From NCBI GenBank assembly GCA_006226375.1, contig SBHC01000065.1:1-64000 (forward strand): a DNA stretch of 64,000 bases, given 5' to 3'. The position numbers were made by a program, and so were the translations under genes. The notes under the pieces are model-generated. The model saw only the letters and a list, made by a program, of their open reading frames with translations, had not been told where the DNA came from and searched no databases. The DNA is from Deltaproteobacteria bacterium. GTDB taxonomy: Bacteria; Myxococcota_C; UBA6777. Below, one piece after another: positions 35,730 to 44,974 of the stretch. Numbering within the stretch: the first letter of the stretch is position 1; every line of letters starts with the position of its first letter.

Positions 35730-36946
35730 TGGCTTGGCGTGGGGCTGAGAGCGATCGCCTGTTCTTTGGCTAGCTCATGGATTTGCTCGTCTGAATAGTC
35801 CAACCACTCGTGAAGCACGGTGGCGGTGTCTGCGCCTAGGAGAGGGGGCGCGCTGCGTATGGACGCAGGGGTCGTGGACATCTTGGCGACAGGTCCGACT
35901 TGAGGAAGAGACCCAATCGTTGGGTGTTCCACGCTTTGGAGCATCTCCCGTGCTTGGATCTGGGGGTGAGCAAACACTTGGGAGAGGTTGTTAATGGAGC
36001 CTGCTGGAAGTCCTGCATCCAGCAACAAGTCAAGCCAATCCTGGGTCGGCCTCGTTTGGAACGCCTGCTGCAGTTGAGGCACAAGTTCGTTGCGAAGGGC
36101 AACTCGGCTTGCGTTGGTTTGGTAGCTGGGGTTGTCCCATAAATCCGGACGTTCTAGCACCTGACAGAGCTTTTGGTACTGTCCGTCATTGCCGATGGCG
36201 AGGGCAAGGTGGCCGTCTGAGGTGGGAAAGGTTTCGTAGGGAACAATGTGAGCGTGTGCGTTCCCTCGCCGCTGTGGGATGTTACCGCTGAGCAAGTGGT
36301 CTTGGGCGATGTTGGCAAGCCAGGCCACCTGACTGTCGAGCAAAGACACATCAATGTACTGACCCTGGCCGGTGTTGTCGCGATGGTGAAGGGCTGCAAG
36401 GATGGCCGTTGTTGCGAACAAGCCTGCGGTGATGTCTACAATCGCCACGCCAACTTTGTGGGGTTCTCCATCGGCTGGGCCTGTGATGGACATGATACCT
36501 CCCTCAGCCTGGACAGCAAAGTCATAGCCCGGTCGGTGGGCTTGAGGTCCGGTTCGTCCGTAGCCACTGATGCTACAGTAGATCAACCTGGGATGTTTCT
36601 TGCTGAGGGTGGGATAGTCGAGTCCCCAAGCGTCGAGGGTTCCTGTCTTGAAATTCTCCAGCAAGATGTCGCTCTGGGCGACGAGTTCCCTCAGCACCTG
36701 CTGACCTTTGGGATGTTTGATGTTGAGAGCGAGGCTTCTCTTGTTTCGGTTCACCGAGAGAAAGTATGCGCTCTCTCCCTCCACCCAAGGAGGGCCCCAC
36801 CGCCTTGTATCATCGCCTGAATGAGGTCGTTCGACCTTGAGCACGTCAGCGCCGTAGTCGCCAAGAAGCATGCTGCAGTAAGGTCCAGCCAGTACGCGTG
36901 ATAGGTCCAAGACGCGAATGTCATGAAGTGAGGAAGGTGATTGCAT
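35726..36946 (-). CDS. CaiB/BaiF family III CoA transferase
   Basis: Transfers CoA between carboxylic acids through an acyl-aspartate intermediate. The 406-residue protein shows the family hallmarks: VLDLSRVLAGPYCSMLLGDYGADVLKVE-type N-terminus, NRNKRSLALN, GYGRTGP, the PGYDFAVQAEGG segment, and GQYIDVSLLD carrying the expected catalytic-region Asp. The closest general type is the formyl-CoA/succinyl-CoA:dicarboxylate transferase group; the substrate cannot be read from sequence and no acyl-CoA genes are nearby. Start: ATG at 36946, with a GGAG inside a small hairpin (36948-36960). Confidence 0.92.
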   Translation of the reverse strand: MQSPSSLHDIRVLDLSRVLAGPYCSMLLGDYGADVLKVERPHSGDDTRRWGPPWVEGESAYFLSVNRNKRSLALNIKHPKGQQVLRELVAQSDILLENFKTGTLDAWGLDYPTLSKKHPRLIYCSISGYGRTGPQAHRPGYDFAVQAEGGIMSITGPADGEPHKVGVAIVDITAGLFATTAILAALHHRDNTGQGQYIDVSLLDSQVAWLANIAQDHLLSGNIPQRRGNAHAHIVPYETFPTSDGHLALAIGNDGQYQKLCQVLERPDLWDNPSYQTNASRVALRNELVPQLQQAFQTRPTQDWLDLLLDAGLPAGSINNLSQVFAHPQIQAREMLQSVEHPTIGSLPQVGPVAKMSTTPASIRSAPPLLGADTATVLHEWLDYSDEQIHELAKEQAIALSPTPSH

Positions 36947-36947
36947 T

Positions 36948-36960
36948 CGGAGGTTCTCCG
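36948..36960 (-). promoter_or_regulatory. Hairpin enclosing the Shine-Dalgarno of the CoA transferase
   Basis: CGGAG-AAC-CTCCG is a perfect 5-bp stem with a 3-nt loop ending one base before the ATG. The GGAG of the ribosome site is in the 5' arm, so translation could be dampened. Confidence 0.35.
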
Positions 36961-37118
36961 TGGAAGGAATGGGTCAATTCTCAGCATCCATTCATACCGG
37001 GGCGTGCTTCTCTTGGCAATGGAACAACGTTCGTTGCATCCGTCTTCTGGCGTCTCCTGCCTTTTTCACCTATCGTACAATTTGTATCTGTTTGACAATT
37101 CTAAGATAGGACAATGTT

Positions 37119-38012
37119 ATGGCACAGCCGTCAGGTTCTTCTTCGCTACAAACTGCTTTGCTTCCCTATACCTCTCTCTTACGACCTCCTGACTTGCGGC
37201 GCTTGTGGCACAAGGTCGCGCTTCTTCTGGTTGTGGCATCGGGTGTGATTGCTGTCGTTTTGTCGGTGCGCAACAAAGACACCACCTCGGAGACAGCTTT
37301 GGCTGGACTTCTCGGTGTTCTCGGCGTTTATGGAGCGTGGGCTCTTGTTCGGGAGCTGCTCGTCGATGACGACGTGACTCCTTTGTTGGGAGCCGGGCTT
37401 GCGTTGTGGGTTGTCGTGGTCGGCCGCGACCTGAGCTTGTACATGCTCTATGCCACCTTGTTCTCCGTTCGAATGGTGCAACGAAGCGTAGGGCCACGTG
37501 CTACGTTGGTCGATTCTGCGGTGATTGTCGGACTGACCATGGCTGGGATGGTGACCAACTTAAACATGTTGTTCTGGTTTGCAGCAGTGGTTGCCTTTGT
37601 GTTGGATGCGTCTTTGCGTGAAAGGGCCTGGCGACAGCTTGTGTTTGCAGCAGGTTGCATCGGCGGCGGGGTGTACTTCGACCTTCAACACAAGTACATG
37701 ATGCGAGAGCTGGGCTTTGTCACATTACCTTCTTGGGGGAAGTGGCTGTTTGTGCTGGCTCTGTTTTGTTTTTTGGCTAGCTTTTTTGTGCGGTGTGCAG
37801 GTGCTCCCACAGAAGATGGAACCCATATCCGGACTCACGGTCGATTTCGAGCCAGTATGGTTGTTGTTCTGGCGTGTGCCATTACCTCTTTGTTTGCCGG
37901 GTACATCGGGCTGTTGAACGTTGGACTGGTGTGGGTTGCGTTGCCTGCTGTAGGATTGGGCCTGTTGGTTCGTCTGGTGCGCCAGTGGACCGGAAATGTT
38001 GAAGCTTCATAA
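37119..38012 (+). CDS. Polytopic membrane protein of unknown function
   Basis: A 297-residue protein with a short polar N-terminus (about 30 residues) and about nine hydrophobic segments; no motif recognised. AGGAC lies 6 nt before the ATG. It is followed after 14 nt by a DMT/NIPA-like carrier gene, so the two form an operon. The 172-bp gap to the divergent CoA-transferase gene is AT-rich just before the start (37070-37118) and contains an outer inverted repeat CCTATC/GATAGG; a clear sigma-70 promoter could not be fixed. Confidence 0.75.
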   Translation: MAQPSGSSSLQTALLPYTSLLRPPDLRRLWHKVALLLVVASGVIAVVLSVRNKDTTSETALAGLLGVLGVYGAWALVRELLVDDDVTPLLGAGLALWVVVVGRDLSLYMLYATLFSVRMVQRSVGPRATLVDSAVIVGLTMAGMVTNLNMLFWFAAVVAFVLDASLRERAWRQLVFAAGCIGGGVYFDLQHKYMMRELGFVTLPSWGKWLFVLALFCFLASFFVRCAGAPTEDGTHIRTHGRFRASMVVVLACAITSLFAGYIGLLNVGLVWVALPAVGLGLLVRLVRQWTGNVEAS

Positions 38013-38026
38013 CTCTGGGAGAAGAC

Positions 38027-38845
38027 ATGTGGGTCGCATTTGTTGTTGCTGTTCTTGCTACGGCAGGGAATCATATTGGAAAAGTCTTTCAAAAGAAGGG
38101 AACGGACGACCTTCCCCAGTTTGCATTGGATTGGTCTGTGTTCAAAGCTTACCTCGGGAACCGGGTATGGCTGGGAGGATTCCTGGGTGACTTTGGTGGG
38201 GCTGTCTGCACCGCCGTCGCCCTTGCCTTGGCTCCGGTTTCAACCGTGCAACCTATTGTTTCCGCAGGGGTCGTATTTCTCGTGGTCTTTTCCTACTTCT
38301 ACTTGGGAGAAGAGGTCATCTTCCGTGAGTGGATTGGTGTTGGGCTCTCTGTCGTTGGCGCCGTGGGGATCGGTCTCACGATGGCGGCCCCAGGCAAGGA
38401 CAAGCTCGATCCCCAGGCCGCTCTTGTTGTTGTCAGCGTCATCGTGGTGTTGATGGTGGTTTGTGAGTCGCTGTTTCGACGAGGGAAGTGGGTGGAGTTT
38501 TCAACAGGCTTGCAGGCTGGTCTGGGCTTTGCTTTGTCGGCTGCGTCTATGCGTACAGGTATGTTGCTGTCGCAACAAAACAGTCAACCGCTCTGGGCTG
38601 TCGCTGGAATTCTCGGAAGCATCGGCTTGAGCAGCACAGGCTTCTTCTTGCAAACCCGCGGACTCAAAAATGGGCGGGCCGTTGCGATTGGAACATTCAC
38701 CAATGTGTTTGTCCTTGTCACGGCTGTCATCCTTGGCCTGGTTGTTCTCAACGAGTCCATGCCGAAAGATCCCACTCTGTGGTGGATTCGGGTCAGCAGC
38801 TTTGGTGTGATTTTGTTGGGGACGGCGCTGATGGCCAAGGAATAG
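38027..38845 (+). CDS. DMT-superfamily (EamA/NIPA-like) transporter
   Basis: A 272-residue inner-membrane protein with nine or ten helices. It opens with AFVVAVLATAGNHIGKVFQKKG and continues with LAPVSTVQPIVSAGVVF and the LGEEV turn typical of the drug/metabolite transporter superfamily; the first-helix pattern and loop order recall NIPA-type magnesium-transport proteins. Substrate is not predictable. GGGAGAAG precedes the ATG. Second gene of a pair with the upstream membrane protein, and convergent with the Cys-rich lipoprotein gene. Confidence 0.82.
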   Translation: MWVAFVVAVLATAGNHIGKVFQKKGTDDLPQFALDWSVFKAYLGNRVWLGGFLGDFGGAVCTAVALALAPVSTVQPIVSAGVVFLVVFSYFYLGEEVIFREWIGVGLSVVGAVGIGLTMAAPGKDKLDPQAALVVVSVIVVLMVVCESLFRRGKWVEFSTGLQAGLGFALSAASMRTGMLLSQQNSQPLWAVAGILGSIGLSSTGFFLQTRGLKNGRAVAIGTFTNVFVLVTAVILGLVVLNESMPKDPTLWWIRVSSFGVILLGTALMAKE

Positions 38846-38880
38846 AAACTGGAGAAGTGAGGAGGGAATTCAGAGGGGGG

Positions 38881-40323
38881 TTACGGACAAGCAGCCTGGC
38901 AAGAGCTTGGAATGATGGGAATGGCGCTCTTGCAGCACTTGGGCTTGGACGGGTCAACACAGTCGTTGTCGGATTGGCAGGAGCCGCTTCCGCCACCACC
39001 ACAGAACAACTTGAGGATCGGGTCGCCCTGGATGCACATGTTACCGAACAGGGCACAGCAGATCTCGCCTGATTTGCAGTCGCTGTCGACTTTGCAGCTT
39101 CCACCTGTTCCGCCGGGGCAGGAAGGCAAGCACTGCTTCTGACCCAGGACATCGCAGCATTGTTGACCGCTTTGGCAGGCCGGGCTGCAGTTTCCGCCAC
39201 TACCACCACAGGCTTGCGCTGTACAGGTGTTGGAGTTGGGGTCACAGCAGGTTCCGTTGGGGCAGGGCGACTGGCACTGGCACTGGCCGGTGCTGGAGTT
39301 ACACTGCTGACCGGTGGCACACTGGACGCCGGAGCATTTGTCGGCAGAGCCGCACGTTCCGTCACCTCGACAGATGTTGGGCGCCTGACAGTCAGAGTTG
39401 CCACAGCACTCTTTGCAGAGTCCGTCGCTGAGACAGCACTGTTGACCTGCAGGGCAAGTCGTTCCGATACAGGGACAGCTACCCGATACAGGCATACAAA
39501 CGGCCTTGTTTTGGCCGAGGGTCAAGCAACTGTATTTCGAGTTGTCGGAGCAGCTTCGGCTGACGCTACAGTCTTCTGCACAGAAGCTGTTTCCTGCGCT
39601 GTCTTTCACACATTTGCCGTTGAGTCCACACTCTGCATCTTTGGTGCACACTTCACACCAATTCTTTTGAACGATGCAGGTACAGTTGTTGTCGGGGTCT
39701 GGAGTCTGGCCAGAGGGACAGTTGGCGTTCTTGCACTTCTCTTCGGGACAGCTTCCATCCGGGTTGCGGGGAACGTTGCCGGGGCATACGTCTGTTTCGC
39801 ATTGGCCTGTGCTCTGGCTGCATTTGAAGCCTGTAGCACACTTGCAGGGCTGTGAACCCGGAACACACTGACCGTTTTCGCACTTGGGTACGGTTTCTGC
39901 GGTACAGTTGGTCTGACAAATTTGGCTTCCACAGTCTTCATCGCTGGTGCAACTTCCACCAGAGTTGTCGTTGTTGGTGCTGCCTTCGGGTGGGTTGGTG
40001 GTTCCACCGTCGTTGTTGTTGTTGGCGTTGCCTTCGTTGTCGGTGGTGGTGCCTTCGCCTGTGCCGCCTGAGACACAAGTTCCATTTTCACAGGTCTCAC
40101 CATTGTTACAGTCTGTGTCGGCCGTACAAGCAGCCTTGCGGCAAATCAGTCGGCGCTTGTCACAGTAGTAATCTGGGCCTTTTTCTTTCACACAGTCTGC
40201 GGTCACTTGACACTCAGGCTTGGGAGTTTCCTCTCCACAAGCAACGGTTGCAGCCATAATGCAACCAAATGCACACAACAAAATCACTCCGCGGAGTGAA
40301 AACAAAACACGTGACAATTTCAT
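38881..40323 (-). CDS. Large Cys-rich lipoprotein (CxxDxDC repeats)
   Basis: A 480-residue exported protein; the lipidated Cys is either Cys29 (ATVAC) or Cys21 (CAFGC). It contains over 50 cysteines in short modules such as CTADTDCNNGETCENGTC and CNSSTGQCQC, a pattern frequent in surface proteins of Myxococcota and relatives, broken by an Asn/Gly/Thr-rich linker (about residues 85-130). Such modules are disulfide-stabilised and presumably adhesive or structural; no enzyme domain is seen. The ATG at 40323 is chosen because TGGAGG sits 5 nt upstream; the in-frame codon at 40353 has none. Confidence 0.82.
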   Translation of the reverse strand: MKLSRVLFSLRGVILLCAFGCIMAATVACGEETPKPECQVTADCVKEKGPDYYCDKRRLICRKAACTADTDCNNGETCENGTCVSGGTGEGTTTDNEGNANNNNDGGTTNPPEGSTNNDNSGGSCTSDEDCGSQICQTNCTAETVPKCENGQCVPGSQPCKCATGFKCSQSTGQCETDVCPGNVPRNPDGSCPEEKCKNANCPSGQTPDPDNNCTCIVQKNWCEVCTKDAECGLNGKCVKDSAGNSFCAEDCSVSRSCSDNSKYSCLTLGQNKAVCMPVSGSCPCIGTTCPAGQQCCLSDGLCKECCGNSDCQAPNICRGDGTCGSADKCSGVQCATGQQCNSSTGQCQCQSPCPNGTCCDPNSNTCTAQACGGSGGNCSPACQSGQQCCDVLGQKQCLPSCPGGTGGSCKVDSDCKSGEICCALFGNMCIQGDPILKLFCGGGGSGSCQSDNDCVDPSKPKCCKSAIPIIPSSCQAACP

Positions 40324-40487
40324 GCCAGCCTCCAAATACTTGCTTCCGTTCATCGCGATGATAACGCTAGCGTCTATCTTTCCGAATTCACCCCATATGT
40401 TTTGGCGGGTGAATCATTCGTTTTGACTCCTGTCTTGTGAGTTTTGCAAACGCAAATCTCCTCCTATGCCTAGATTTAGGCTCAATC

Positions 40488-40516
40488 ATCCTAACGAAGA
40501 TCCACAAATCGGTCAA
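40488..40516 (-). promoter_or_regulatory. Promoter of the Cys-rich lipoprotein gene
   Basis: Minus strand: TTGACC (40511-40516), 17-bp spacer, TAGGAT (40488-40493), giving a leader of about 160 nt. Confidence 0.5.
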
Positions 40517-40700
40517 GCACAGATTTTGAACGCCTTTCATTCTTTGCCCCTCTCTCTTCCCCAAAAGTAGAGAGAAATCAAATGATTCCGTGACATCCAT
40601 TGGAACAGTTCTTTGCCGAACGCTTGTTCTGTAAAAGGCTGCAGGAGTAGAAGCGGGGCGGGGAAGGTGAGAATGGTTTGGGTGGGGTGATGGAGATGGG
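40517..40700. other. Intergenic region after yhbY
   Basis: No coding signal. An imperfect stem (TCTCTC / GAGAGA arms, about 40550-40575) lies downstream of yhbY without a T tract. The rest shows nothing recognisable. Confidence 0.4.
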
Positions 40701-41000
40701 TTAGCGAGGGAGCTTAATCTTGGGTTTGTCGGGGTGGGGTTTGTAGAGAAGGAGGTTGTGACCCACGACCTGAACGTTTTCGGCTTCGACTGCGTTGGAG
40801 ATCGTGTCGGCGAATTCACCGCGCTCTTCTCCAAACAGCTTTGGCATCTTCACCTTGACAAGTTCATGAGCGAGGAGATTTTGTACAATTTGGTCAATGA
40901 CATTGTCGGTAAGTCCAGCTTTTCCGATCTGGACGAGTACGCGGAGGTCATGACCCAGTGACCGCAAATGGCGGCGTTGTTTTCCGTTTTTCGTATACAT
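40701..41000 (-). CDS. yhbY: CRM-domain RNA-binding protein YhbY
   Basis: A 99-residue CRM-domain protein that associates with pre-50S ribosomal particles. The sequence has the family pattern LRSLGHDLRVLVQIGKAGLT near the N-terminus (the GKxG loop that binds RNA), then NLLAHELVKVKM and VVGHNLLLYKP. Length matches E. coli YhbY (97 aa). The ATG at 41000 gives a protein starting MYTKNGKQ; the longer in-frame extension to 41339 overlaps the upstream gene and is rejected. No strong Shine-Dalgarno is seen. It follows the propeller lipoprotein gene by 112 nt on the same strand. Confidence 0.88.
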   Translation of the reverse strand: MYTKNGKQRRHLRSLGHDLRVLVQIGKAGLTDNVIDQIVQNLLAHELVKVKMPKLFGEERGEFADTISNAVEAENVQVVGHNLLLYKPHPDKPKIKLPR

Positions 41001-41112
41001 AGGGGATCTCGAAACAAAAGAGGTTGTGAGAAATAAGGGATGAGGCATCCTTAGGGAAGTGACTCTTCCGGGGGGATCGTTCGGGTGGGAAGTCGAGAAG
41101 GTTTCGACTCCC

Positions 41113-43143
41113 TTATCGAATGGTTGTTTCCAAAGTGACAGCGTCTGTGGGATTGACAACAAAGAGCCGACCACCGGCAGAGTCCAGGATCCAGAGTTTG
41201 GTGTTCGGCTCGCATTGGCCGTTGTTGCAAGACTCATCCGTGCCACATTGCTTGGTCGCATCTGCGGTGTTGGCCTCACACTGCGTGTTGGTGCAAGATG
41301 GGTGCGTGGTACAACTTTGTTGTTGGCAGAGGGTTCCACCGCATGAGACGTGGTTGGCCTGCGGGATGATAAGAGTGGGCAATCCGCCCATCCGAACCCG
41401 CTTGATGCTCACTCCTGAGGTGGTATCAAACTGGATGCTGGTGTCACGAGGAGTGGCTTGTGTGTTGCTTTCGACGGTGAGCGTGAAGAAATCACCAATA
41501 AACAAAGCACCTTCTGGGATTCTTGTGGAGATGACACCTGTTACAGAGCCGACAGCCACGTAGCTTTTGTTGCTGCGGATGGTGTAGCCCCATTGCGCCT
41601 GGTTCTTGCTCTCGGCGGGCAAGGAGGACGTGTCTACAAACACACGGTATCCCTCAACCTTGGTGATTTCCAGGTCACAGGTGGGGACCGGTGGTGCTTC
41701 CTCAGAGATGGTCCCTGCGTCAGGCACGCTGACTGCTGTTCCACAGTTTTGAAGGACCAACAGATCCTTGGCCTTCACGCCGAGGCTCGCCAGATCCTTT
41801 TGTTCTACGTCTGCAAAGATTCCACCGTCGATGTTGCTGAAACGTCCGGCACGCTCTTCGATAATCTTGCCTTCGTAGGTGAGGCTCCAGGATTCGGTGC
41901 GGGTCTTCCCATGCGACAAGATGATGCCATCTTGGTCTGATTCCGAGGTCACCAGGCGGGGAATGAAGGGCTGCTGTGGGTTTCGTGGATCCCCACGATT
42001 CTCACCATCAATCAACACGCGAATGTTGCCGACAGAGGGGCCGCCTTCGTCGTTGTCGAGGAGTCGGTGCGCCTTGAACTTGGTGTCAGACTTCGAGTTG
42101 GTGTATTCGTCGGGGTCAATCAGATACCCGTATCCATCACTTCCGTTGGCCCAGGCAAAGCTCTTGGTAATCACTCGTGTGCCACCTTCTTCGTCTCGGA
42201 CTGAGATGCTGATGGTAGGCACAAACTTCACTTGGAGGAAGGAGGCGTTGGTCAGGCGGATGTTGGTTTCGTTCGGGAAGCGCTCGTCCCCTTGCGATAC
42301 CGTTTTGTTTTCCTGCAGGTCGTAAATCATGATGCTGTTGTCGCGAGCATCGACGAGGTACAACCAACGATTGTCGAGGGATACCGAACCGTTCAACGAA
42401 GGTGCACCCACCGCGAGCTGGCGAACAGACTGGGTCTCTGCCTCAATGACGTGGACAAAGCCTTGGCTGGAGTCGGCAACATAGATGTTCTTGTTCTCCG
42501 GTCCAAACCACATATCCGCGGGACGACCCGAAAGACGAATGCGGCTGATCTCTTTGCCGAAGTTGGCTGAGTCCGACTCGTTAAGGTTGATGACTGCGAC
42601 AGCGTTTTCACCCGACAAGGCCACATACCCAATCAACTGCGAGGGGTTTTGCTGTTGGTACACGAGCAGCCGAACGGGTCCGCTCCAACATCCGGGCTGC
42701 CGGGCGCAGTTGGTGGGCAGCATGGGGTTGTTGTTGATGGGGGTGTTGGTCGACGTGTCGTACACTCGGATGTTGCCGTCGATCGCGTGAAGAACATACA
42801 GCCTGGTTTGGTCCGGACTGGCTTTCACATCAATGGGGCGACGGCCAGTGGGGATGTACAAAATACCAGGGGTGTTGTTGTCGGGATCGATCACTAGGCT
42901 GCGTTGGCCGACGTCCACCACCGCGAGCTTGTCGATGTCAGCGTTGGCTACGTACATTTGGTACTTGGCGGAGTTGCCGTTCACAATCTTAACCGTCGCG
43001 ACTGACATCGGATGCTTGAAGTGCTGCAAGAACGGAAGGGTTGTTGCAGAACAAGCGTGATGCAGGACAAAGCTAGACGCAAGTCCCAGCAGCAACAGGG
43101 CGGTCAACCAACGAGATGAACGAATACTTGTAGGGTTCTGCAT
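41113..43143 (-). CDS. YVTN-type beta-propeller surface lipoprotein with Cys-rich tail motif
   Basis: A 676-residue exported protein, probably lipidated at Cys31 (LHHAC). Residues about 40-330 have seven-bladed propeller features (YVANADIDKLAVVDV, LYVLHAIDGNIRVYD, NIYVADSSQGFVHVI), as in YVTN/lactonase-like surface propellers. A middle domain of unknown type follows, and near the C-terminus a Cys-rich module (CGTDESCNNGQCEPN) before a last propeller-like strand. The ATG at 43143 lies 7 nt after the preceding gene's stop with GAGG before it, indicating translational coupling. Substrate or ligand unknown. Confidence 0.82.
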   Translation of the reverse strand: MQNPTSIRSSRWLTALLLLGLASSFVLHHACSATTLPFLQHFKHPMSVATVKIVNGNSAKYQMYVANADIDKLAVVDVGQRSLVIDPDNNTPGILYIPTGRRPIDVKASPDQTRLYVLHAIDGNIRVYDTSTNTPINNNPMLPTNCARQPGCWSGPVRLLVYQQQNPSQLIGYVALSGENAVAVINLNESDSANFGKEISRIRLSGRPADMWFGPENKNIYVADSSQGFVHVIEAETQSVRQLAVGAPSLNGSVSLDNRWLYLVDARDNSIMIYDLQENKTVSQGDERFPNETNIRLTNASFLQVKFVPTISISVRDEEGGTRVITKSFAWANGSDGYGYLIDPDEYTNSKSDTKFKAHRLLDNDEGGPSVGNIRVLIDGENRGDPRNPQQPFIPRLVTSESDQDGIILSHGKTRTESWSLTYEGKIIEERAGRFSNIDGGIFADVEQKDLASLGVKAKDLLVLQNCGTAVSVPDAGTISEEAPPVPTCDLEITKVEGYRVFVDTSSLPAESKNQAQWGYTIRSNKSYVAVGSVTGVISTRIPEGALFIGDFFTLTVESNTQATPRDTSIQFDTTSGVSIKRVRMGGLPTLIIPQANHVSCGGTLCQQQSCTTHPSCTNTQCEANTADATKQCGTDESCNNGQCEPNTKLWILDSAGGRLFVVNPTDAVTLETTIR

Positions 43144-43150
43144 AGTATCC

Positions 43151-44974
43151 TCAAGGCAGAGGCAGGCGGGTTTCGATACCCTCAACCTGTCCGATGACTT
43201 GATGGGAATCCAAGTCAATGATGCTAATGGAAGTATCGAGAAAGTTGGACACATACGCGCGGCGTCGTTGGACTTCTGCGCCAGGTTTGGGGTCATACAG
43301 CGCAACAAATGCAGGCTGTGTTCCCACCTTGATTTGATGCTCCACCTGAAGGGTCTCAGTGTTCACAACATCGAGGCGACCTTCTTGCGAACAAACGACG
43401 TACAGTAAGTCGGGCTTGGGTGCTTCTTGCTGATGATAGAGCAGGTGAGAAGGGCCGCTACCTACTGGGATGAACCGCTGCAATGTTGCGTCCAGCTTGC
43501 CATCGGTGGTCATCGCAAGGTTGTAGACAAGGATGGCTGAGGTGGGGCGACGGGACGCCACAAACAACCTCACCACATTGTTCTTCTTGTCATAACCTAC
43601 GGCAACGCCACGAAGATCCGCGAAGGTGCTGTTGGTGCCGTCGGTGTTGTTGAAGGTGATGCTGGTCAAGGCATCATCCGCTGGCGGCAACTGGTTCGGC
43701 AGGATGTACACTTGGTTGTTCTGGTTGCTCGACACAAAGATGTTGCCAGCAGCGCCCAAGATGGGATTGGTGGGCAGCAACGCCAACGACGTCACCCCAC
43801 TGGGCAAGGAGGAGATGTTGTTCACTTCTCGGGTCAGCTTGCCTGTGGTCGCGTTGATGCTGTAGTCCGACAGACCGCCTTGTTCAATGTGGCTGGCCAG
43901 AAGTCGAGTTGCTGTACACGTTTGGTAGTTTGTACAGTCGCTGCTCTGCATGCAGAACGGTTGGCTGCTCGGCAGCGGCGTTCGGCAGCGACCCAGGATA
44001 CACTCGTTTCCAACGGGACAGTCCACTTGTCGCTGGCAGCCTGGGGTGCATCGCCCGTTGTCGCAGCGGTTGTTGTTGCTGCAGCTGTCGTCCGATTGAC
44101 AGGACTGGCCTGTCGTTGGGTTGGACCGGCAGCGACCTTGGGTGCAAGTTTCGCCCGTCTTGCAAGTCCGAGCGTTGCAGCCTGTGACACAGCGTCCGTA
44201 GTCACAGCGTTCATCACCTGTGCAAAACCCTTTTTGCTTGTCAGCGTCGCTACAGGCGCATTCGGAATCTTGGGTGCAACTGCGACGGGGTTTGCAGACT
44301 GAAACCATCGCCATGCTATAGGGGTAAGGGCTGTCGTCCAAGAACAACTTGGAAGTGTCGCCACAGCGGGGCGGGGGCTCACTGTCAAACTTGTTCTCTT
44401 CGCCGACGCCGCCTGTTTGTTCTTTGGTTACGGTCTCTTCGTCACACTTCAGGTGGCCTTTGCCTGCCTGGGTTGTGTCGATGTTTACAGTCACAATCGA
44501 AGACACATCAATCGGTGTGTCTTTGCGGCGGTCTTGGCGGACGGCGATGTAGGCCTTGGAGCCGTCTTGGCTCAACATAATCTGACCTGCAAACGAGCCA
44601 ATGGTGACGGCCGAACTGGGCAACATCTCCAGGCTTTTGACCTTGGTCTTGACTCCGGCTCGATCGACCTCAATCTCTTTGGTTTCCTCGGTGCTGAACG
44701 CCATCACGGTGCCGCCCGTAAACGCGAGGTCAAAGTTGGAGTTCGCCACGTACAGGTACTTGCCCGACGGATGCACTGCGATGCCGATGGGGTAGTGGAT
44801 CTGTGTGGGGTCGGGGGAGATACCAGGGGCCTGGTCTGTGCAGTTGGCTGATGTGATGAGCACACCGCTCAACAGGCCTACAGCCGTACACAGTCGCCAG
44901 ATGTTCTGCCGGAACCAGGAGGTCAAGGGGGTGGCCTTGCTGGAGTTGGAGGTCGAGGTCAACGTTGGTTTCAT
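43151..44974 (-). CDS. Beta-propeller lipoprotein interrupted by Cys-rich modules
   Basis: A 607-residue exported protein with predicted lipid-modified Cys45 (TSANC). Propeller strands occur on both sides (IGIAVHPSGKYLYVANSN near 60; LYVVCSQEGRLDVVNTETLQ and RRAYVSNFLDTSISIIDL near the end) while the centre (about 235-365) is a chain of disulfide-rich modules such as CSNNNRCDNGRC. So a cysteine domain appears to be inserted in, or looped out of, the propeller. Its start codon overlaps the glyS stop in an ATGA, so it is translated in the glyQS operon. It shares architecture elements with the next gene and may be its paralogue. Confidence 0.82.
   Translation of the reverse strand: MKPTLTSTSNSSKATPLTSWFRQNIWRLCTAVGLLSGVLITSANCTDQAPGISPDPTQIHYPIGIAVHPSGKYLYVANSNFDLAFTGGTVMAFSTEETKEIEVDRAGVKTKVKSLEMLPSSAVTIGSFAGQIMLSQDGSKAYIAVRQDRRKDTPIDVSSIVTVNIDTTQAGKGHLKCDEETVTKEQTGGVGEENKFDSEPPPRCGDTSKLFLDDSPYPYSMAMVSVCKPRRSCTQDSECACSDADKQKGFCTGDERCDYGRCVTGCNARTCKTGETCTQGRCRSNPTTGQSCQSDDSCSNNNRCDNGRCTPGCQRQVDCPVGNECILGRCRTPLPSSQPFCMQSSDCTNYQTCTATRLLASHIEQGGLSDYSINATTGKLTREVNNISSLPSGVTSLALLPTNPILGAAGNIFVSSNQNNQVYILPNQLPPADDALTSITFNNTDGTNSTFADLRGVAVGYDKKNNVVRLFVASRRPTSAILVYNLAMTTDGKLDATLQRFIPVGSGPSHLLYHQQEAPKPDLLYVVCSQEGRLDVVNTETLQVEHQIKVGTQPAFVALYDPKPGAEVQRRRAYVSNFLDTSISIIDLDSHQVIGQVEGIETRLPLP

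Noticed and set aside
39160..39855. Ala/Thr/Val-rich frame opposite the Cys-rich lipoprotein
   Set aside because: No start signal and no domain; the minus-strand Cys modules are clearly coding.
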